Of a stretch of DNA of 64,000 bases, positions 43,867-56,258 are shown piece by piece. Origin of the DNA: Massilia sp. IC2-477 (GTDB taxonomy: Bacteria; Pseudomonadota; Gammaproteobacteria; Burkholderiales; Burkholderiaceae_D). The stretch is taken from the NCBI RefSeq assembly GCF_020707265.1, contig NZ_JAJFEQ010000007.1, positions 186,001 through 250,000 of the forward strand, in the 5' to 3' direction. The translations under genes were made by a program, and so were the position numbers. The stretch's first letter is position 1. Each line of letters starts with the position of its first letter. The notes beneath the pieces were generated by a model. The model was not told the origin of the DNA. It worked only from the letters and a program-made list of their open reading frames with translations, and made no database searches.

Positions 43867-43914
43867 ATGAACAATAAAACGACAGCGGCCGTTCGCCGCG
43901 AGGAGGAAGCATGA
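43867..43914 (+). CDS. 15-residue micro-ORF (possible leader peptide)
   Basis: MNNKTTAAVRREEEA, with a strong AGGAGG seven bases before the ATG. Its last codons contain the GAGGAGGA ribosome site of the next gene, and its TGA overlaps that gene's ATG (ATGA). This arrangement suggests translational coupling. Coding status is inferred from ribosome site and overlap only. Confidence 0.4.
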   Translation: MNNKTTAAVRREEEA

Positions 43915-44096
43915 GCAAGTCTTCCCGATACGAATGGCGCGACCAGCAGGCGGCCCTGCAGGAACGCATGAAGGGTTTCCTGCAGAATCCGAACAACGAA
44001 CAGCTTGAAGCAGTCGTTGCAGAAATGCGTGCCTACGCGGCCGCTGCCCAGGCCGGGACCATCGATATCCCGCAACGGTTTATCGCTTTTACCTGA
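43911..44096 (+). CDS. Small protein of unknown function
   Basis: 61 residues, MSKSSRYEWRDQQAALQERM, mostly helical with a probable amphipathic segment (LQERMKGFLQNPNNEQLEAV) and an Ala-rich stretch before IDIPQRFIAFT. Strong GAGGAGGA five bases upstream, followed by a good terminator. No family recognised. Confidence 0.7.
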   Translation: MSKSSRYEWRDQQAALQERMKGFLQNPNNEQLEAVVAEMRAYAAAAQAGTIDIPQRFIAFT

Positions 44097-44128
44097 ACGC
44101 CGCTACCTGAGCGAACACGCACGCAAAC

Positions 44129-44159
44129 AGCCGCCCCGCACAAGCCGGGCGGCTTTTTT
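44129..44159 (+). terminator. Rho-independent terminator after the 61-residue gene
   Basis: Stem AGCCGCCC/GGGCGGCT around a ten-base loop, then six T, 32 bases after the stop codon. Confidence 0.9.
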
Positions 44160-44175
44160 ACGTCCCTGCTCCGCC

Positions 44176-44493
44176 TCAGGCCATGGCCGGCGTGCGATTG
44201 CCCTGCGGCGCGGTATCGAAATCGAACAGCCGGGTCAGGCAATACACCTTGCGCGGGGCGCGGTGGCGTTCGTGGATTTCGCGGGTCATCACTTCGACCC
44301 GGCGCGGCTGCAAGGCCACCTGGCGCGGGTCGATCGGATCGGCGGCGCCGTCGGCGAAGCGCGCCGCGAGCTGCTGGGAAATGGTGCCGGTCACAATCGC
44401 TGCTTCCCCATGGACCATGGTCCTGAGCTCGAAGGAGCGGGTTTCGGGCAGCACGAATACCGTGCCGACGTATTCATTGCCATGTTCGTACAT
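44176..44493 (-). CDS. Small conserved-looking hypothetical protein
   Basis: 105 residues, start MYEHGNEYVGTVFVLPETRS with GGGAGG nine bases before the ATG. The sequence is soluble and beta-rich in its first half (FELRTMVHGEAAIVTGTISQ), with a basic second half (EIHERHRAPRKVYCLTRLF). No recognised domain. Convergent with the preceding small gene. Confidence 0.65.
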   Translation of the reverse strand: MYEHGNEYVGTVFVLPETRSFELRTMVHGEAAIVTGTISQQLAARFADGAADPIDPRQVALQPRRVEVMTREIHERHRAPRKVYCLTRLFDFDTAPQGNRTPAMA

Positions 44494-44687
44494 CGCAGCC
44501 TCCCTGTCGCTGACTCCATGGCCTTCATCATAGCGTCAATACGACGCCATGGCCCCGCGGCACGATTGGAATCCGCCTGCCTGCCTCGTCCGCCGCCACA
44601 AGTGAGAAAGTGAGATTTTTCGAGAGCAACGATTTGTTAAGCTCGTCGCCGGCCGCATGGCCACTTTACCAATTACAAAGGGATGAA

Positions 44688-45308
44688 ATGAACTTCATGA
44701 TCGCGCCTGGGCGCGCGCTGATGCGCCACGCCGCCACTGCCCTGCTGCTCGCGGGCTCGGCCCTGCTGACCGGCTGCGCCAGCTTCTATGTCGACACCGC
44801 GACCAAGGAAGTCGCCGCCGCCCAGTACAAGAAGGTCGCCCAGCCGCGCCCGGTCCAGCTGACGTTTGAATTCCAGAGCGCCGGCGCCCCGAACGCCCGC
44901 GCCACCGAACTGCTGCGCGGCCAGGTGACCGACCAGGTCATGGCCAGTGGCCTGTTCTCCGGCATCGTCGCCGACGGCAAGGCCCCGCTGCTGAACGTGA
45001 CCGTCAACAACCTCCCGGCCGACACCGGCAGCGCGGCCGCCAAGGGCTTTGTCACCGGCCTGACCTTCGGCCTGGCCGGCAATGTCGTCACCGACTACTA
45101 CGAATGCAAAGTCACCTATCTGGCGCCGGGCCAGACCACGCCGGTCGTGACCAGCGCGCGCCACGCGATCCACACCGCCATGGGCGTCACCAGCGACCCG
45201 CCCAACGCCACCAAGTCGGCCAGTGTCGAAGACGCCGTGCGCAGCATGACGCGCCAGATCGTCTCGAACGCGCTGAACGACTTGTCCCAGCAATCCGTCC
45301 TGAACTGA
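44688..45308 (+). CDS. Lipoprotein of unknown function
   Basis: 206 residues from ATG 44688 (AAAGGGA upstream). The signal ends in LLLAGSALLTGCASF, so the lipidated Cys lies near residue 29. The mature part contains VQLTFEFQSAGAPNARATEL and a short hydrophobic stretch GFVTGLTFGLAGNVVTDYY, then ECKVTYLAPGQTTPVVTSAR. Followed after seven bases by a second lipoprotein, so the two probably act together in the envelope. Family not recognised. Confidence 0.82.
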   Translation: MNFMIAPGRALMRHAATALLLAGSALLTGCASFYVDTATKEVAAAQYKKVAQPRPVQLTFEFQSAGAPNARATELLRGQVTDQVMASGLFSGIVADGKAPLLNVTVNNLPADTGSAAAKGFVTGLTFGLAGNVVTDYYECKVTYLAPGQTTPVVTSARHAIHTAMGVTSDPPNATKSASVEDAVRSMTRQIVSNALNDLSQQSVLN

Positions 45309-45315
45309 GCCCAAC

Positions 45316-45891
45316 ATGAACATCTCCCGTCTCTTCGCCATCGCCGCCACCGGCGCCGTCCTGCTGCTGACCGGCTGCGCCTCGACCCCGATGGGCGTGC
45401 CGCAAGCCACTATCGAGAACACCGCGCGCCTGCGCAGCGCCCAGCTGGCCCCGGCCCGCGTCGGCAGCTTCACGCTCGACACCAGCAAGCCGGCCGCGCT
45501 CGACCAGTCGGTCAGCATCCGCGCCGCCAGCCTGAACTCGCCGATCGGCGGCTCCTTTGCCCAGTACCTCGGCGAGACCCTGCGCGTGGAACTGGCGGCG
45601 GCCGGCCTGGCCGACCCGAACGCGCCGACCGTGATCAGCGGCACGCTGCTTGACAGCGAGCTCGATGCCGCGATCGGCACCGGCAGCGGCAAACTGTCGG
45701 CGCGCTTCGTGGTCAAGCGCAACGACACCGTCCGCTATGACCGTACCCTGAGCGCCAGCGCCACCTGGGAGTCGTCCTTCGTCGGCGCGGTCGCGATCCC
45801 GCTCGCAGCCGGACAGTACCAGGGTCTGTACCGCAAGCTGGCCGGCCAGCTGTTCGACGACCCGGAATTCCGCAAGGCGCTCGCGCCCTGA
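45316..45891 (+). CDS. Lipoprotein of unknown function
   Basis: 191 residues, signal MNISRLFAIAATGAVLLLTG then CAS, lipobox Cys at 21. The mature protein has RVGSFTLDTSKPAALDQSVS, FAQYLGETLRVELAAAGLAD and VISGTLLDSELDAAIGTGSG. This pattern recalls periplasmic lipoproteins that share a fold with LptE-like or YajG proteins, but I cannot assign it. Second gene of a lipoprotein pair. Confidence 0.82.
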   Translation: MNISRLFAIAATGAVLLLTGCASTPMGVPQATIENTARLRSAQLAPARVGSFTLDTSKPAALDQSVSIRAASLNSPIGGSFAQYLGETLRVELAAAGLADPNAPTVISGTLLDSELDAAIGTGSGKLSARFVVKRNDTVRYDRTLSASATWESSFVGAVAIPLAAGQYQGLYRKLAGQLFDDPEFRKALAP

Positions 45892-46011
45892 TCTGCAACT
45901 CGCGCTGCCCGGCTGCAACTCGCGCCGGGCAGCCGGTCCCTCGTCGCATCCCTCTTCCTGCGCTCCCGCGCATCGCTACAGTGGCTCCATCGACAACCGA
46001 AGGAGACCACG

Positions 46012-46425
46012 ATGAACCCGATCCGCAGCGCCTGCCTCGCCCTTTCCCTGCTCAGCTGCACCGCCGGCGCCGCCGACCTCACGGTGCGCGTCACCGACGT
46101 CAAGTCAAGCCAGGGCAACATCATGGTCGCCGTCTACGATTCGCCGGGCAGCTTCCTGCGCCGCCCAATGCAGGCCGCCCGCGTGGCGGCGGCAGCCGGC
46201 AGCGTCGACGTGGTCATCAAGGACCTGCCGGCCGGCGCCTATGGCATCGCCCTGTTCCACGACGCCAATGCCAACGGCAAGATGGACAGCAATCCCATGG
46301 GCATCCCGGTCGAGGACCACGCCTTCAGCAACAACGCCCTCGGCAACATGGGGCCGCCGAGCTTCGAGCAGGTGAAGTTCGCGCTGCCCGCTGACGGCGC
46401 CACCGCCACCATCAGCCTGCGCTGA
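46012..46425 (+). CDS. DUF2141 domain secreted protein
   Basis: 137 residues with signal peptide MNPIRSACLALSLLSCTAGA then AD. The mature part is a DUF2141 domain: LTVRVTDVKSSQGNIMVAVY, then YGIALFHDANANGKMDSNPM, where DANANGKMD is a calcium-type loop, and GIPVEDHAFSNNALG. Function unknown. First gene of a four-gene run with the carotenoid oxygenase (ten-base gap) and a two-component system. GAAGGAGA precedes the ATG. Confidence 0.92.
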   Translation: MNPIRSACLALSLLSCTAGAADLTVRVTDVKSSQGNIMVAVYDSPGSFLRRPMQAARVAAAAGSVDVVIKDLPAGAYGIALFHDANANGKMDSNPMGIPVEDHAFSNNALGNMGPPSFEQVKFALPADGATATISLR

Positions 46426-46435
46426 GGAAGCGGAC

Positions 46436-47887
46436 ATGGACCGCCGCCGCTTCCTCGCCGCCGTCGGCAGCCTGGCCCTCGCCGGCACTGCCCGTGCCGA
46501 CGAGCAGACCTACCGGCGCTTCCACGCCGCCCTGGCACGCGACCCCGCGCTTGCCGTCTACGCCGACACGGTCGGCAGCCAGGCCGGCGCGGCGGTGGTC
46601 TCCGGACGCCTGCCACGCGACCTGGAAGGCAGCTTCTATCGCAATGGGCCCGGCCGTTTCGAGCTGGGCGGAGAACGCTATCACCACTGGTTCGACGGCG
46701 ATGGTTTCGCCCAGCGCTGGACCATCGCCGGCGGACGAGTCACCCACCAGGGCCGCTTTGTGGAGACCCGCCGCTACCTGGACGAGTCGGCGGCCGGCCA
46801 GTTCCTCTATCCCGCCTTCGGCACCTGGGTGGCGCGGCGCGGCTTTCGCGACAACGACACCCTGAACGCGGCCAACACCAATCTGCTGCCCTTCAATGGC
46901 CGCGTGTATGCGCTGTGGGAAGGCGGCTCGGCGACCGAAATGGATCCGGAAACGCTGGCCACCGTCGGCGTGAAGACCTGGCGCGAGGACCTGCGCGCCA
47001 TGCCCTTCTCGGCCCACCCGAAAGTCGACCCGCAGGGCGGCATGTGGAACTTCGGCGCCCTGCCCGGCTCCGGCGGCATCGCGCTCTACCAGATCGGCGC
47101 CGACGGCCAGGTCCTGCGCACGGCCCTGATCAAGGTGCCGCAGCAGGCCATGGTGCATGACTTCGTGGTGAGCAGCAAACACCTGATCTTCATGATCCCG
47201 CCCTACGACCTGCTGCCCGGGAAGGACAAGAGCTTTGCCGAGCGCCACGCCTGGGCCGAGCGGCCGATGCGCATCGTCGTGGTCGCGAAAGACAGCCTCA
47301 CCGTGCGCAAGGTCTTCGAACTGCCGCCGCGCATGGTCTTCCACTTCGGGAACGCCTGGGAAGACGGCGACTGCACCCGCTTCGACGTGGTCCTGCACGA
47401 GGGCGACGTGCTGGCCGAACTGGGCAGCCTGATGGCCGGCGAACGCCGCGCGGCCCAGTCGCGCAGCGAAGCGGTCCAGGTCTGCCTCGACTATGGGAGC
47501 GGCCAGGCGCACGTCAGCCGTCTGTTCGGCGACAGCGAATTCCCGCGCGTGGCGCCACAGGTAGTCGGTGGCCGCCATCGCAAGCTGGTGCTGCTTGGAG
47601 GAGCGGGACGGCTGTCCTCGGTCAACCTGGTCGACACCGACAGCGGCAAGGTGGACGGCTACCGCTTCGATGAAGGCTGGCAGGTCGAGGAACACGTGCT
47701 GGTCCCGCGCCGCAACGCGCGTTCGGAGACCGACGCTTACCTGGTCGGCGTGGCCCAGGACCTGCGCCGTGGCGTGGGCGTGATGACGGTGTTCGATGCA
47801 GCGCATGTGTCCGCCGGCCCGCTGGCCCTGGCGCGGCTGCCCTATCGCACACCGCACTGCTTTCATGGTAATTTCTTAACAGCATGA
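46436..47887 (+). CDS. Carotenoid oxygenase (RPE65/CCD family), Tat-like signal
   Basis: Iron(II) enzyme that cleaves carotenoid or stilbenoid double bonds, 483 residues. The N terminus MDRRRFLAAVGSLALAGTAR is Tat-like, suggesting export. The four iron ligands are present: His in SAHPKVD (about 193), VHDFVVS (about 241), FHFGNAWEDG (about 303) and FHGNF at the very C terminus (about 477). LEGSFYRNGPGRFELG and FDGDGFAQRW are family hallmarks. The stop overlaps the start of the kinase gene (ATGA). Confidence 0.95.
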   Translation: MDRRRFLAAVGSLALAGTARADEQTYRRFHAALARDPALAVYADTVGSQAGAAVVSGRLPRDLEGSFYRNGPGRFELGGERYHHWFDGDGFAQRWTIAGGRVTHQGRFVETRRYLDESAAGQFLYPAFGTWVARRGFRDNDTLNAANTNLLPFNGRVYALWEGGSATEMDPETLATVGVKTWREDLRAMPFSAHPKVDPQGGMWNFGALPGSGGIALYQIGADGQVLRTALIKVPQQAMVHDFVVSSKHLIFMIPPYDLLPGKDKSFAERHAWAERPMRIVVVAKDSLTVRKVFELPPRMVFHFGNAWEDGDCTRFDVVLHEGDVLAELGSLMAGERRAAQSRSEAVQVCLDYGSGQAHVSRLFGDSEFPRVAPQVVGGRHRKLVLLGGAGRLSSVNLVDTDSGKVDGYRFDEGWQVEEHVLVPRRNARSETDAYLVGVAQDLRRGVGVMTVFDAAHVSAGPLALARLPYRTPHCFHGNFLTA

Positions 47888-49020
47888 TGACCAACCACCA
47901 CACCAGCGCTCCGGTCCGCGAGCGCAACCATCCACTGGAATTGTTTCCCCTGTTCCGGCGCTGGCCGCCCTCGCTCGCGCGCGACTTGCTGTACACGGCG
48001 ATCTGGAGCAGCCTGCTCGGCGTGGGCCTGACGGTGCTGCAGAAACTCTTCGGCCGCGAGATGTCGTTCTGGCGTCTGCTGTACGCCACCCTTGTCATCA
48101 GCAACCTGATCGGCTTCCTGATCCACGGCATGCTGCAGCTGCTCGAACGCTTCCTCGCGCGCGACAACATGCTGCTGTTCCGCACCGCACAGGTGGCTGC
48201 GATCACGCTGGCCAGCGTAATCGGCATCCCGTTCGGCAATGCCCTGGTCGTCGGCAGGAGCCCGCTGCGCTTCTTCCAGTACAGCACTACCGTGATGTTC
48301 CTGCTCGCCTTCGGCATGATGACGGCCGTGCTGATGGTCCTGCTGCTGGCGGCGGGCGAACGCCGTATGCGGCGCGAAGCCGATGCCGCGCGCCAGCAGG
48401 AGCAGATCGCCGCCGCCGGCCGCCTGGTCGCGGAAGCGCGCCTGCGCGCCCTGCAGGCCCAGATCGAGCCGCACTTCCTGTACAACACCCTGGCCAATGT
48501 CGTCAGCCTGATCGACACCCAACCGGCCAGGGCGCGCCGCATGCTGGAGCGCTTCATCGACTACCTGCGCGCCAGCCTGTCGGCCAGCCGCGCCGAGCAT
48601 GCGACCTTGGGCAGCGAAATCGACCTGGCCGGCGCCTACCTCGATGTGCTGGGCGTGCGCATGGAGGGGCGCCTGCGCTGGCGCTTCGAATGCGACCCGG
48701 GCGCGCAAGCGCTGCCGCTGCCGCCGATGCTGCTGCAGCCGCTGGTCGAGAACGCAATCATGCATGGCATCGAGCCCAAGCTCGAGGGCGGCGAGATCGT
48801 GGTGCGCGCGCGCCGCGAAGACGCCGTGCTGTGCATCGAAGTATGCGATAGCGGTCTCGGATTGCGTCCCGGTGCGCCGCGTCCCGGCGGCGGCGTCGGC
48901 CTGTCCAACCTGCGCGAGCGCCTGCGCCAGCTGTACGGCGCCGGCGCGCAACTGCAACTCATCGAAAACCCCACGGGCGGCGTCACCTCGCGCCTGCTGT
49001 TACCTCTCCTGGTGCCATGA
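47884..49020 (+). CDS. LytS-type sensor histidine kinase
   Basis: 378 residues. Four hydrophobic segments at about 40-60, 70-90, 98-120 and 132-158 have no obvious extracellular domain. A short coiled coil (about 160-185) precedes the His_kinase domain, with phospho-acceptor His in ALQAQIEPHFLYNTLANVVS (about 197). The ATPase has PPMLLQPLVENAIMHGIEPK (N box) and CDSGLGLRPG (G box). Translationally coupled to the carotenoid oxygenase upstream and to the LytTR regulator downstream (both ATGA overlaps). Confidence 0.95.
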   Translation: MMTNHHTSAPVRERNHPLELFPLFRRWPPSLARDLLYTAIWSSLLGVGLTVLQKLFGREMSFWRLLYATLVISNLIGFLIHGMLQLLERFLARDNMLLFRTAQVAAITLASVIGIPFGNALVVGRSPLRFFQYSTTVMFLLAFGMMTAVLMVLLLAAGERRMRREADAARQQEQIAAAGRLVAEARLRALQAQIEPHFLYNTLANVVSLIDTQPARARRMLERFIDYLRASLSASRAEHATLGSEIDLAGAYLDVLGVRMEGRLRWRFECDPGAQALPLPPMLLQPLVENAIMHGIEPKLEGGEIVVRARREDAVLCIEVCDSGLGLRPGAPRPGGGVGLSNLRERLRQLYGAGAQLQLIENPTGGVTSRLLLPLLVP

Positions 49021-49790
49021 ACGACCATCCACGCGCCCTGATCGCCGACGACGAACCGCATCTGCTCGACTACATGGAAACCCAGCTCGCGGCTGCCTGG
49101 CCCGAGCTGCGCGTCAGCCGCGCCGCCAACGGCATCCAGGCGCTCGAGCTGATCGACGAGCTGGCGCCGCAGGTGGTCTTCCTCGACATCCAGATGCCGG
49201 GCCTGAACGGCATCGAACTGGCGGCGCGCCTGTGCCAGGGTGGCAATCCGCCACGCGTCGTGTTCACCACCGCTTACGACCACTACACGCTGCAGGCCTT
49301 CGAACACGCGGCCTTCGATTACCTGCTCAAGCCGATCGGGCTGGAGCGCCTGTCGCGCACGGTGGCGCGCCTCAAGCAAGCCTTGGGCACTCCGGCGCCG
49401 GCCCAGGTCCCGGAGGCGCTGGCGGCGCTGCTGCGCCAGCTGGGCGTGGGCGCACCCGCGCCGGCGCCGCTGCAATGGATCCGCGCGGCCAAGGGCCAGG
49501 AGACGCGGCTGGTAGCGATCGACGAGGTGATCTACTTCCAGAGCAACGACAAGTACACCAGCGTGTATCTGGCCGACGGCGAATGCCTGATCCGCACCCC
49601 GCTCTCCAAGCTGAAGGAGCAGCTCGATACGCAGCAGTTCTGGCAGATCCACCGCGGCGTGATCGTCGCGGCGAAGCATGTGGCGGGCACGCGCACGGAT
49701 TTCCGCGGGCGGCTGCATGTGCGCCTGAAAGGACGGGACGAGCAGCTGGTGGTGAGCCGGAATTACGTGGACCTGTTCAAGCAGATGTAA
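49017..49790 (+). CDS. LytTR-family response regulator
   Basis: 257 residues. The receiver domain covers about 1-120, with acidic pair DDE (about 11-13), phospho-acceptor Asp in VVFLDIQMPGLNG (about 58) and Lys in YLLKPIGLERL (about 107). The LytTR DNA-binding domain runs from about 155 to the end (VIYFQSNDKYTSVYLADGEC, FWQIHRGVIVAAKHV). Partner of the overlapping kinase. Ends three bases before a terminator. Confidence 0.96.
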   Translation: MNDHPRALIADDEPHLLDYMETQLAAAWPELRVSRAANGIQALELIDELAPQVVFLDIQMPGLNGIELAARLCQGGNPPRVVFTTAYDHYTLQAFEHAAFDYLLKPIGLERLSRTVARLKQALGTPAPAQVPEALAALLRQLGVGAPAPAPLQWIRAAKGQETRLVAIDEVIYFQSNDKYTSVYLADGECLIRTPLSKLKEQLDTQQFWQIHRGVIVAAKHVAGTRTDFRGRLHVRLKGRDEQLVVSRNYVDLFKQM

Positions 49791-49816
49791 AAAAACGGGA
49801 CCCCGCGGGGTCCCGT
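49790..49816. terminator. Bidirectional terminator between the LytTR and lpdA genes
   Basis: Stem ACGGGACCCC/GGGGTCCCGT (49795-49804 with 49807-49816) with a GC loop. The A-run on the left becomes a T-run for the convergent lpdA operon; toward the right only CTTC follows. Confidence 0.85.
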
Positions 49817-49841
49817 CTTCATTGCGTCGCGACAGCGACAA

Positions 49842-51686
49842 TCACTTCTTGCGCGCCGGCGGCAGGTCGGTGCAGACGCCCTTGTAGGCTTCCGCCGCCA
49901 TGCCGATCGATTCGCCCAGGGTCGGGTGCGGGTGGATGGTCTTGCCGATGTCCACGCCGTCCGCGCCCATCTCGATCGCCAGCGCCACTTCGCCGATCAT
50001 GTCGCCGGCATTGGTGCCGACGATCGTGCCGCCGATGATGCGCTTGGTCTCGGCGTCGAACAGCAGCTTGGTGAAGCCCTCGTCGCGGCCATTGGCGACC
50101 GCGCGGCCGCTGGCGTTCCACGGGAAGTGGCCCTTCTCGACGGCGATGCCCTTCTGCTTGGCTTCTTCCTCGGTCAGGCCGACCCACGCGACTTCCGGAT
50201 CGGTGTAGGCCACCGACGGGATCACCTTGGCATCGAAGAAGGCCTTCTCGCCGTGCGCCGCTTCCGCTGCCACGTGGGCCTCGTGCACGGCCTTGTGCGC
50301 CAGCATCGGCTGGCCCACCAGGTCGCCGATGGCGAAGATGTGCGGCACGTTGGTGCGCATCTGGCCGTCCACGCCGATGAAGCCGCGGTCGGTCACGGCC
50401 ACGCCAGCCTTCTCGGCAGCGATCTTCTTGCCGTTCGGGCTGCGGCCCACGGCCACCAGCACCAGGTCGTAGACCTGTGCCGCCGGCGCCGGCTGGCCCG
50501 CTTCAGCCGACTCGAACGTGACCTTGATCCCTTCCGGCAGCGCTTCCACGCCGACGGTCTTGGTCTTCAACATGATGTTGTCGAAGCGGTGCGCGTTGTA
50601 CTTCTGCCAGACCTTGACGGCCTCGCGGTCGGCGCCCTGCATCAGGCCATCCATCATTTCGACCACGTCGATGCGCGCACCCAGGGTCGAGTACACGGTC
50701 GCCATCTCCAGGCCGATGATGCCGCCGCCGATCACGAGCATGCGCTTCGGCACCTGGCGCAGTTCCAGCGCGCCGGTCGAGTCGACGATGCGCGGATCTT
50801 CCGGCACGAAAGGCAGCTTCACCACCGAGGAACCGGCGGCGATGATCGCCTTCTGGAACTTAACAACTTTCTTGCTACCGTCAGCTGCGGTCACTTCGAT
50901 GTGGTTCGGGCTGAGGAACTGGCCCACGCCCTGCACCACGTTGACCTTGCGCGCCTTGGCCATGAAATTCAGGCCGCCGGTCATCTTCTTGATCACGCCA
51001 TCCTTGTAGGCGCGCAGCTTGTCGATATCGACGTCGGGCCTGGCGAAGCTCACGCCCAGGTCGGCCATGTGCGCGGTCTCGTCCATGATGTGCGCCACGT
51101 GCAGCAGCGCCTTGGACGGGATGCAGCCCACGTTCAGGCAGACGCCGCCCAGGGTCGCATACTTCTCGACCAGCACGGTGTTCATGCCCAGGTCGGCCGC
51201 GCGGAAGGCGGCCGAGTAGCCGCCCGGACCCGCGCCCAGCACCATCATTTCGCATTCGATGTCGACCTGGCCGCTGTAGCTGGCCGCGCCCGGCGCCGGT
51301 GCGGCAGGCGGGGTGGCCGCTGGCGCCGGGTGTGCCGGCGCGTACGAGTCGGTCGGAGCGGCAGCGGCGGTCGGCGCCACTGCCTGCGCGCCGATCTGCG
51401 CGGCCGGCTTGGCGTCAGGCGCAGGGGCGGCAGGTGCCGCGCCGGCGCCGGATTCCTCGATCATCAACAGCAGCGAACCTTCGTTCACCTTGTCGCCGAC
51501 CTTGACCTTCACTTCCTTGACCACGCCGGCGTTCGTCGACGGGATCTCCATGCTGGCCTTGTCCGATTCGACGGTGACCAGGGACTGGTCGACCTTGATG
51601 GTGTCGCCCGGCTTCACCAGCAGCTCGATGACTTCGACGTCCTTGAAGTCGCCGATGTTCGGTACTTTTACCTCAACAGTGCTCAT
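49842..51686 (-). CDS. lpdA: Dihydrolipoyl dehydrogenase (E3) with N-terminal lipoyl domain
   Basis: Flavoprotein that reoxidises dihydrolipoamide in the pyruvate dehydrogenase complex, 614 residues. Residues 1-80 are a lipoyl domain ([14 protein letters not shown] with lipoyl Lys), followed by an Ala/Pro linker (about 85-140). The FAD domain has [19 protein letters not shown] and the redox disulfide [17 protein letters not shown]. The NAD domain has [17 protein letters not shown], and the C-terminal base pair is in [19 protein letters not shown]. Third gene of aceE-aceF-lpdA. Confidence 0.97.
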   Translation of the reverse strand: MSTVEVKVPNIGDFKDVEVIELLVKPGDTIKVDQSLVTVESDKASMEIPSTNAGVVKEVKVKVGDKVNEGSLLLMIEESGAGAAPAAPAPDAKPAAQIGAQAVAPTAAAAPTDSYAPAHPAPAATPPAAPAPGAASYSGQVDIECEMMVLGAGPGGYSAAFRAADLGMNTVLVEKYATLGGVCLNVGCIPSKALLHVAHIMDETAHMADLGVSFARPDVDIDKLRAYKDGVIKKMTGGLNFMAKARKVNVVQGVGQFLSPNHIEVTAADGSKKVVKFQKAIIAAGSSVVKLPFVPEDPRIVDSTGALELRQVPKRMLVIGGGIIGLEMATVYSTLGARIDVVEMMDGLMQGADREAVKVWQKYNAHRFDNIMLKTKTVGVEALPEGIKVTFESAEAGQPAPAAQVYDLVLVAVGRSPNGKKIAAEKAGVAVTDRGFIGVDGQMRTNVPHIFAIGDLVGQPMLAHKAVHEAHVAAEAAHGEKAFFDAKVIPSVAYTDPEVAWVGLTEEEAKQKGIAVEKGHFPWNASGRAVANGRDEGFTKLLFDAETKRIIGGTIVGTNAGDMIGEVALAIEMGADGVDIGKTIHPHPTLGESIGMAAEAYKGVCTDLPPARKK

Positions 51687-51698
51687 ACTCGGCGCTCC

Positions 51699-53345
51699 TT
51701 ACAGAAGGGTCTTGCGCAGGTCGGCCAGCACGTCCGCCAGGTAGGCGGCGAAGCGCGCGGCGCCGGCGCCGTCGATGACGCGGTGGTCGTAGGACAGCGA
51801 CAGCGGCAGCATCAGGCGCGGCTGGAAGCTGGAACCATCCCACACCGGCTTCATCGCCGACTTCGACAGGCCCAGGATCGCCACTTCCGGCGCATTGATG
51901 ATCGGCGTGAACGCCGTGCCACCGATGCCGCCCAGCGACGAGATGGTGAAGGTCGCGCCCTGCATCGCGCTCGGGGACAGCTTGCCGTCGCGCGCCTGTG
52001 CGGAGAGTTCGCCCATTTCGACGGCGATCTGCGAGATGGTCTTCTTGTCCGCATCCTTCACGACCGGGACCACCAGGCCGTTCGGGGTATCGGCTGCGAA
52101 GCCGATGTTGTAGTACTGCTTGACGATCAGGCTGCCGCCGTCTTCCGACAGCGACGAATTAAACTGCGGGAACTTCTTCAGCGCAGCGACCGAGGCCTTG
52201 ATGACGAAGGCCAGCATGGTCAGCTTGACGGTCGACTTCTGCTTGGCCAGCGCGGCGTTCGAATCGACGCGGAACTGTTCCAGGTCGGTGACGTCGGCGT
52301 CCTCGAAGTGCGTCACGTGCGGGATCATGACCCAGTTGCGGTGCAGGTTCGGACCCGAGATCTTCTTGATGCGCGGCAGGGCCACGGTTTCGGTCGGACC
52401 GAACTTCGAGAAGTCCAGCGACGGCCAGGCCAGCACTTCCATGCCGCCGCCGGAACCGCCCTTCGCCGGGGCGGCAGCCGTTGGGCCGGCAGCCATCACG
52501 CCCTTGACGAAGTTCTGCACGTCCTGCTGGGTGATGCGGCCTTTCGGACCGGTGCCCGGCACGCGCGCCAGGTCGACGCCCAGTTCGCGGGCGAACTTGC
52601 GGATCGACGGCGAAGCGTGGGCTTTGGAGCCGGTGACGCCCTGGCTTGGCGCCGGGGCAGGTGCAGCTGCGGCAGGCGCCGGAGCGGCGGCCGCCGGTAC
52701 AGGAGCGGCAGCAGCAGGCGCAGGCGCGGCTGCGGCGGGCGCAGCGGCAGGCGCACCGCCGGTCGACTCGACCAGCAGCACCAGCGAACCCTTGGCGACC
52801 TTGTCGCCGACCTTCACTTTGATTTCCTTGACGGTACCGGCGTGGCTGGACGGGATCTCCATGCTCGCCTTGTCCGATTCGACCGTGATCAGCGACTGGT
52901 CGACCTTGATCTGGTCGCCCGGCTTGACCATCAGTTCGATGACTTCGACTTCCTTGAAGTCGCCGATGTCCGGCACGGTGACTTCGACGATACCACCAGC
53001 AGCTGCGGGAGCAGCGGCGGCAGGTGCCGGTGCGGCTTGCGGTGCCGGTGCGGCAGCGGCAGGCGCAGGTGCAGCGGCAGCAGGTGCAGATGCAGCGGCC
53101 GCGCCGCCGGCTTCCTCGACCAGCAGCACGAGCGAACCTTCGGCGACCTTGTCGCCGACCTTCACTTTGATTTCTTTCACGACGCCGGCGTGGCTGGAGG
53201 GGATCTCCATGCTGGCCTTGTCCGATTCGACGGTCACCAGCGACTGGTCGACCTTGATCGTGTCGCCCGGCTTGACCATCAGCTCGATGACTTCCACTTC
53301 CTTGAAGTCGCCGATATCAGGGACTTTGACTTCCACAATGCTCAT
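51699..53345 (-). CDS. aceF: Pyruvate dehydrogenase E2, dihydrolipoamide acetyltransferase
   Basis: Core of the pyruvate dehydrogenase complex, 548 residues. Two lipoyl domains (about 1-75 and 118-195), each with [15 protein letters not shown] around the lipoyl Lys, are joined by Ala/Pro linkers. The peripheral subunit-binding domain is at about 248-285 ([20 protein letters not shown]). The catalytic acetyltransferase domain (about 320-548) ends with the active-site motif [19 protein letters not shown]. Starts 80 bases after aceE and lies 12 bases before lpdA. Confidence 0.97.
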   Translation of the reverse strand: MSIVEVKVPDIGDFKEVEVIELMVKPGDTIKVDQSLVTVESDKASMEIPSSHAGVVKEIKVKVGDKVAEGSLVLLVEEAGGAAAASAPAAAAPAPAAAAPAPQAAPAPAAAAPAAAGGIVEVTVPDIGDFKEVEVIELMVKPGDQIKVDQSLITVESDKASMEIPSSHAGTVKEIKVKVGDKVAKGSLVLLVESTGGAPAAAPAAAAPAPAAAAPVPAAAAPAPAAAAPAPAPSQGVTGSKAHASPSIRKFARELGVDLARVPGTGPKGRITQQDVQNFVKGVMAAGPTAAAPAKGGSGGGMEVLAWPSLDFSKFGPTETVALPRIKKISGPNLHRNWVMIPHVTHFEDADVTDLEQFRVDSNAALAKQKSTVKLTMLAFVIKASVAALKKFPQFNSSLSEDGGSLIVKQYYNIGFAADTPNGLVVPVVKDADKKTISQIAVEMGELSAQARDGKLSPSAMQGATFTISSLGGIGGTAFTPIINAPEVAILGLSKSAMKPVWDGSSFQPRLMLPLSLSYDHRVIDGAGAARFAAYLADVLADLRKTLL

Positions 53346-53425
53346 AGTGTTAGCTCCGTTTGTTCTTTGAGTTAGCGCTTAAGCCGCTCCCGCAGTTGCA
53401 GGTGTGCGAGAACGGCTTCGAGCAT

Positions 53426-56137
<2,712 letters not shown>

Positions 56138-56229
56138 TAATGCGTCTCCTAAGAATTTGCGCCCCACCCGATCCCAATCACGGCTGGCGGCGATGGTGAA
56201 TTTTCAAATGTCGGGAAATAAACCGTTCG

Positions 56230-56258
56230 ATTCTATCAGTAGCGTTTGGCTTTTTCAA
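56230..56258 (-). promoter_or_regulatory. Sigma-70 promoter of aceE-aceF-lpdA
   Basis: On the minus strand: TTGAAA (56253-56258), 17-base spacer, TAGAAT (56230-56235). Predicted start near 56223 gives a leader of about 85 bases before the aceE ATG. Confidence 0.7.

Noticed and set aside
52660..53100. Apparent tandem GC-rich repeats
   Set aside because: They encode the Ala/Pro linkers between the lipoyl domains of aceF, which are normal in this family.
49926..53375. 1149-codon open frame opposite lpdA and aceF
   Set aside because: Antisense to two unmistakable lipoyl enzymes; low-complexity His/Arg/Gly/Val translation, no ribosome site, no domain.
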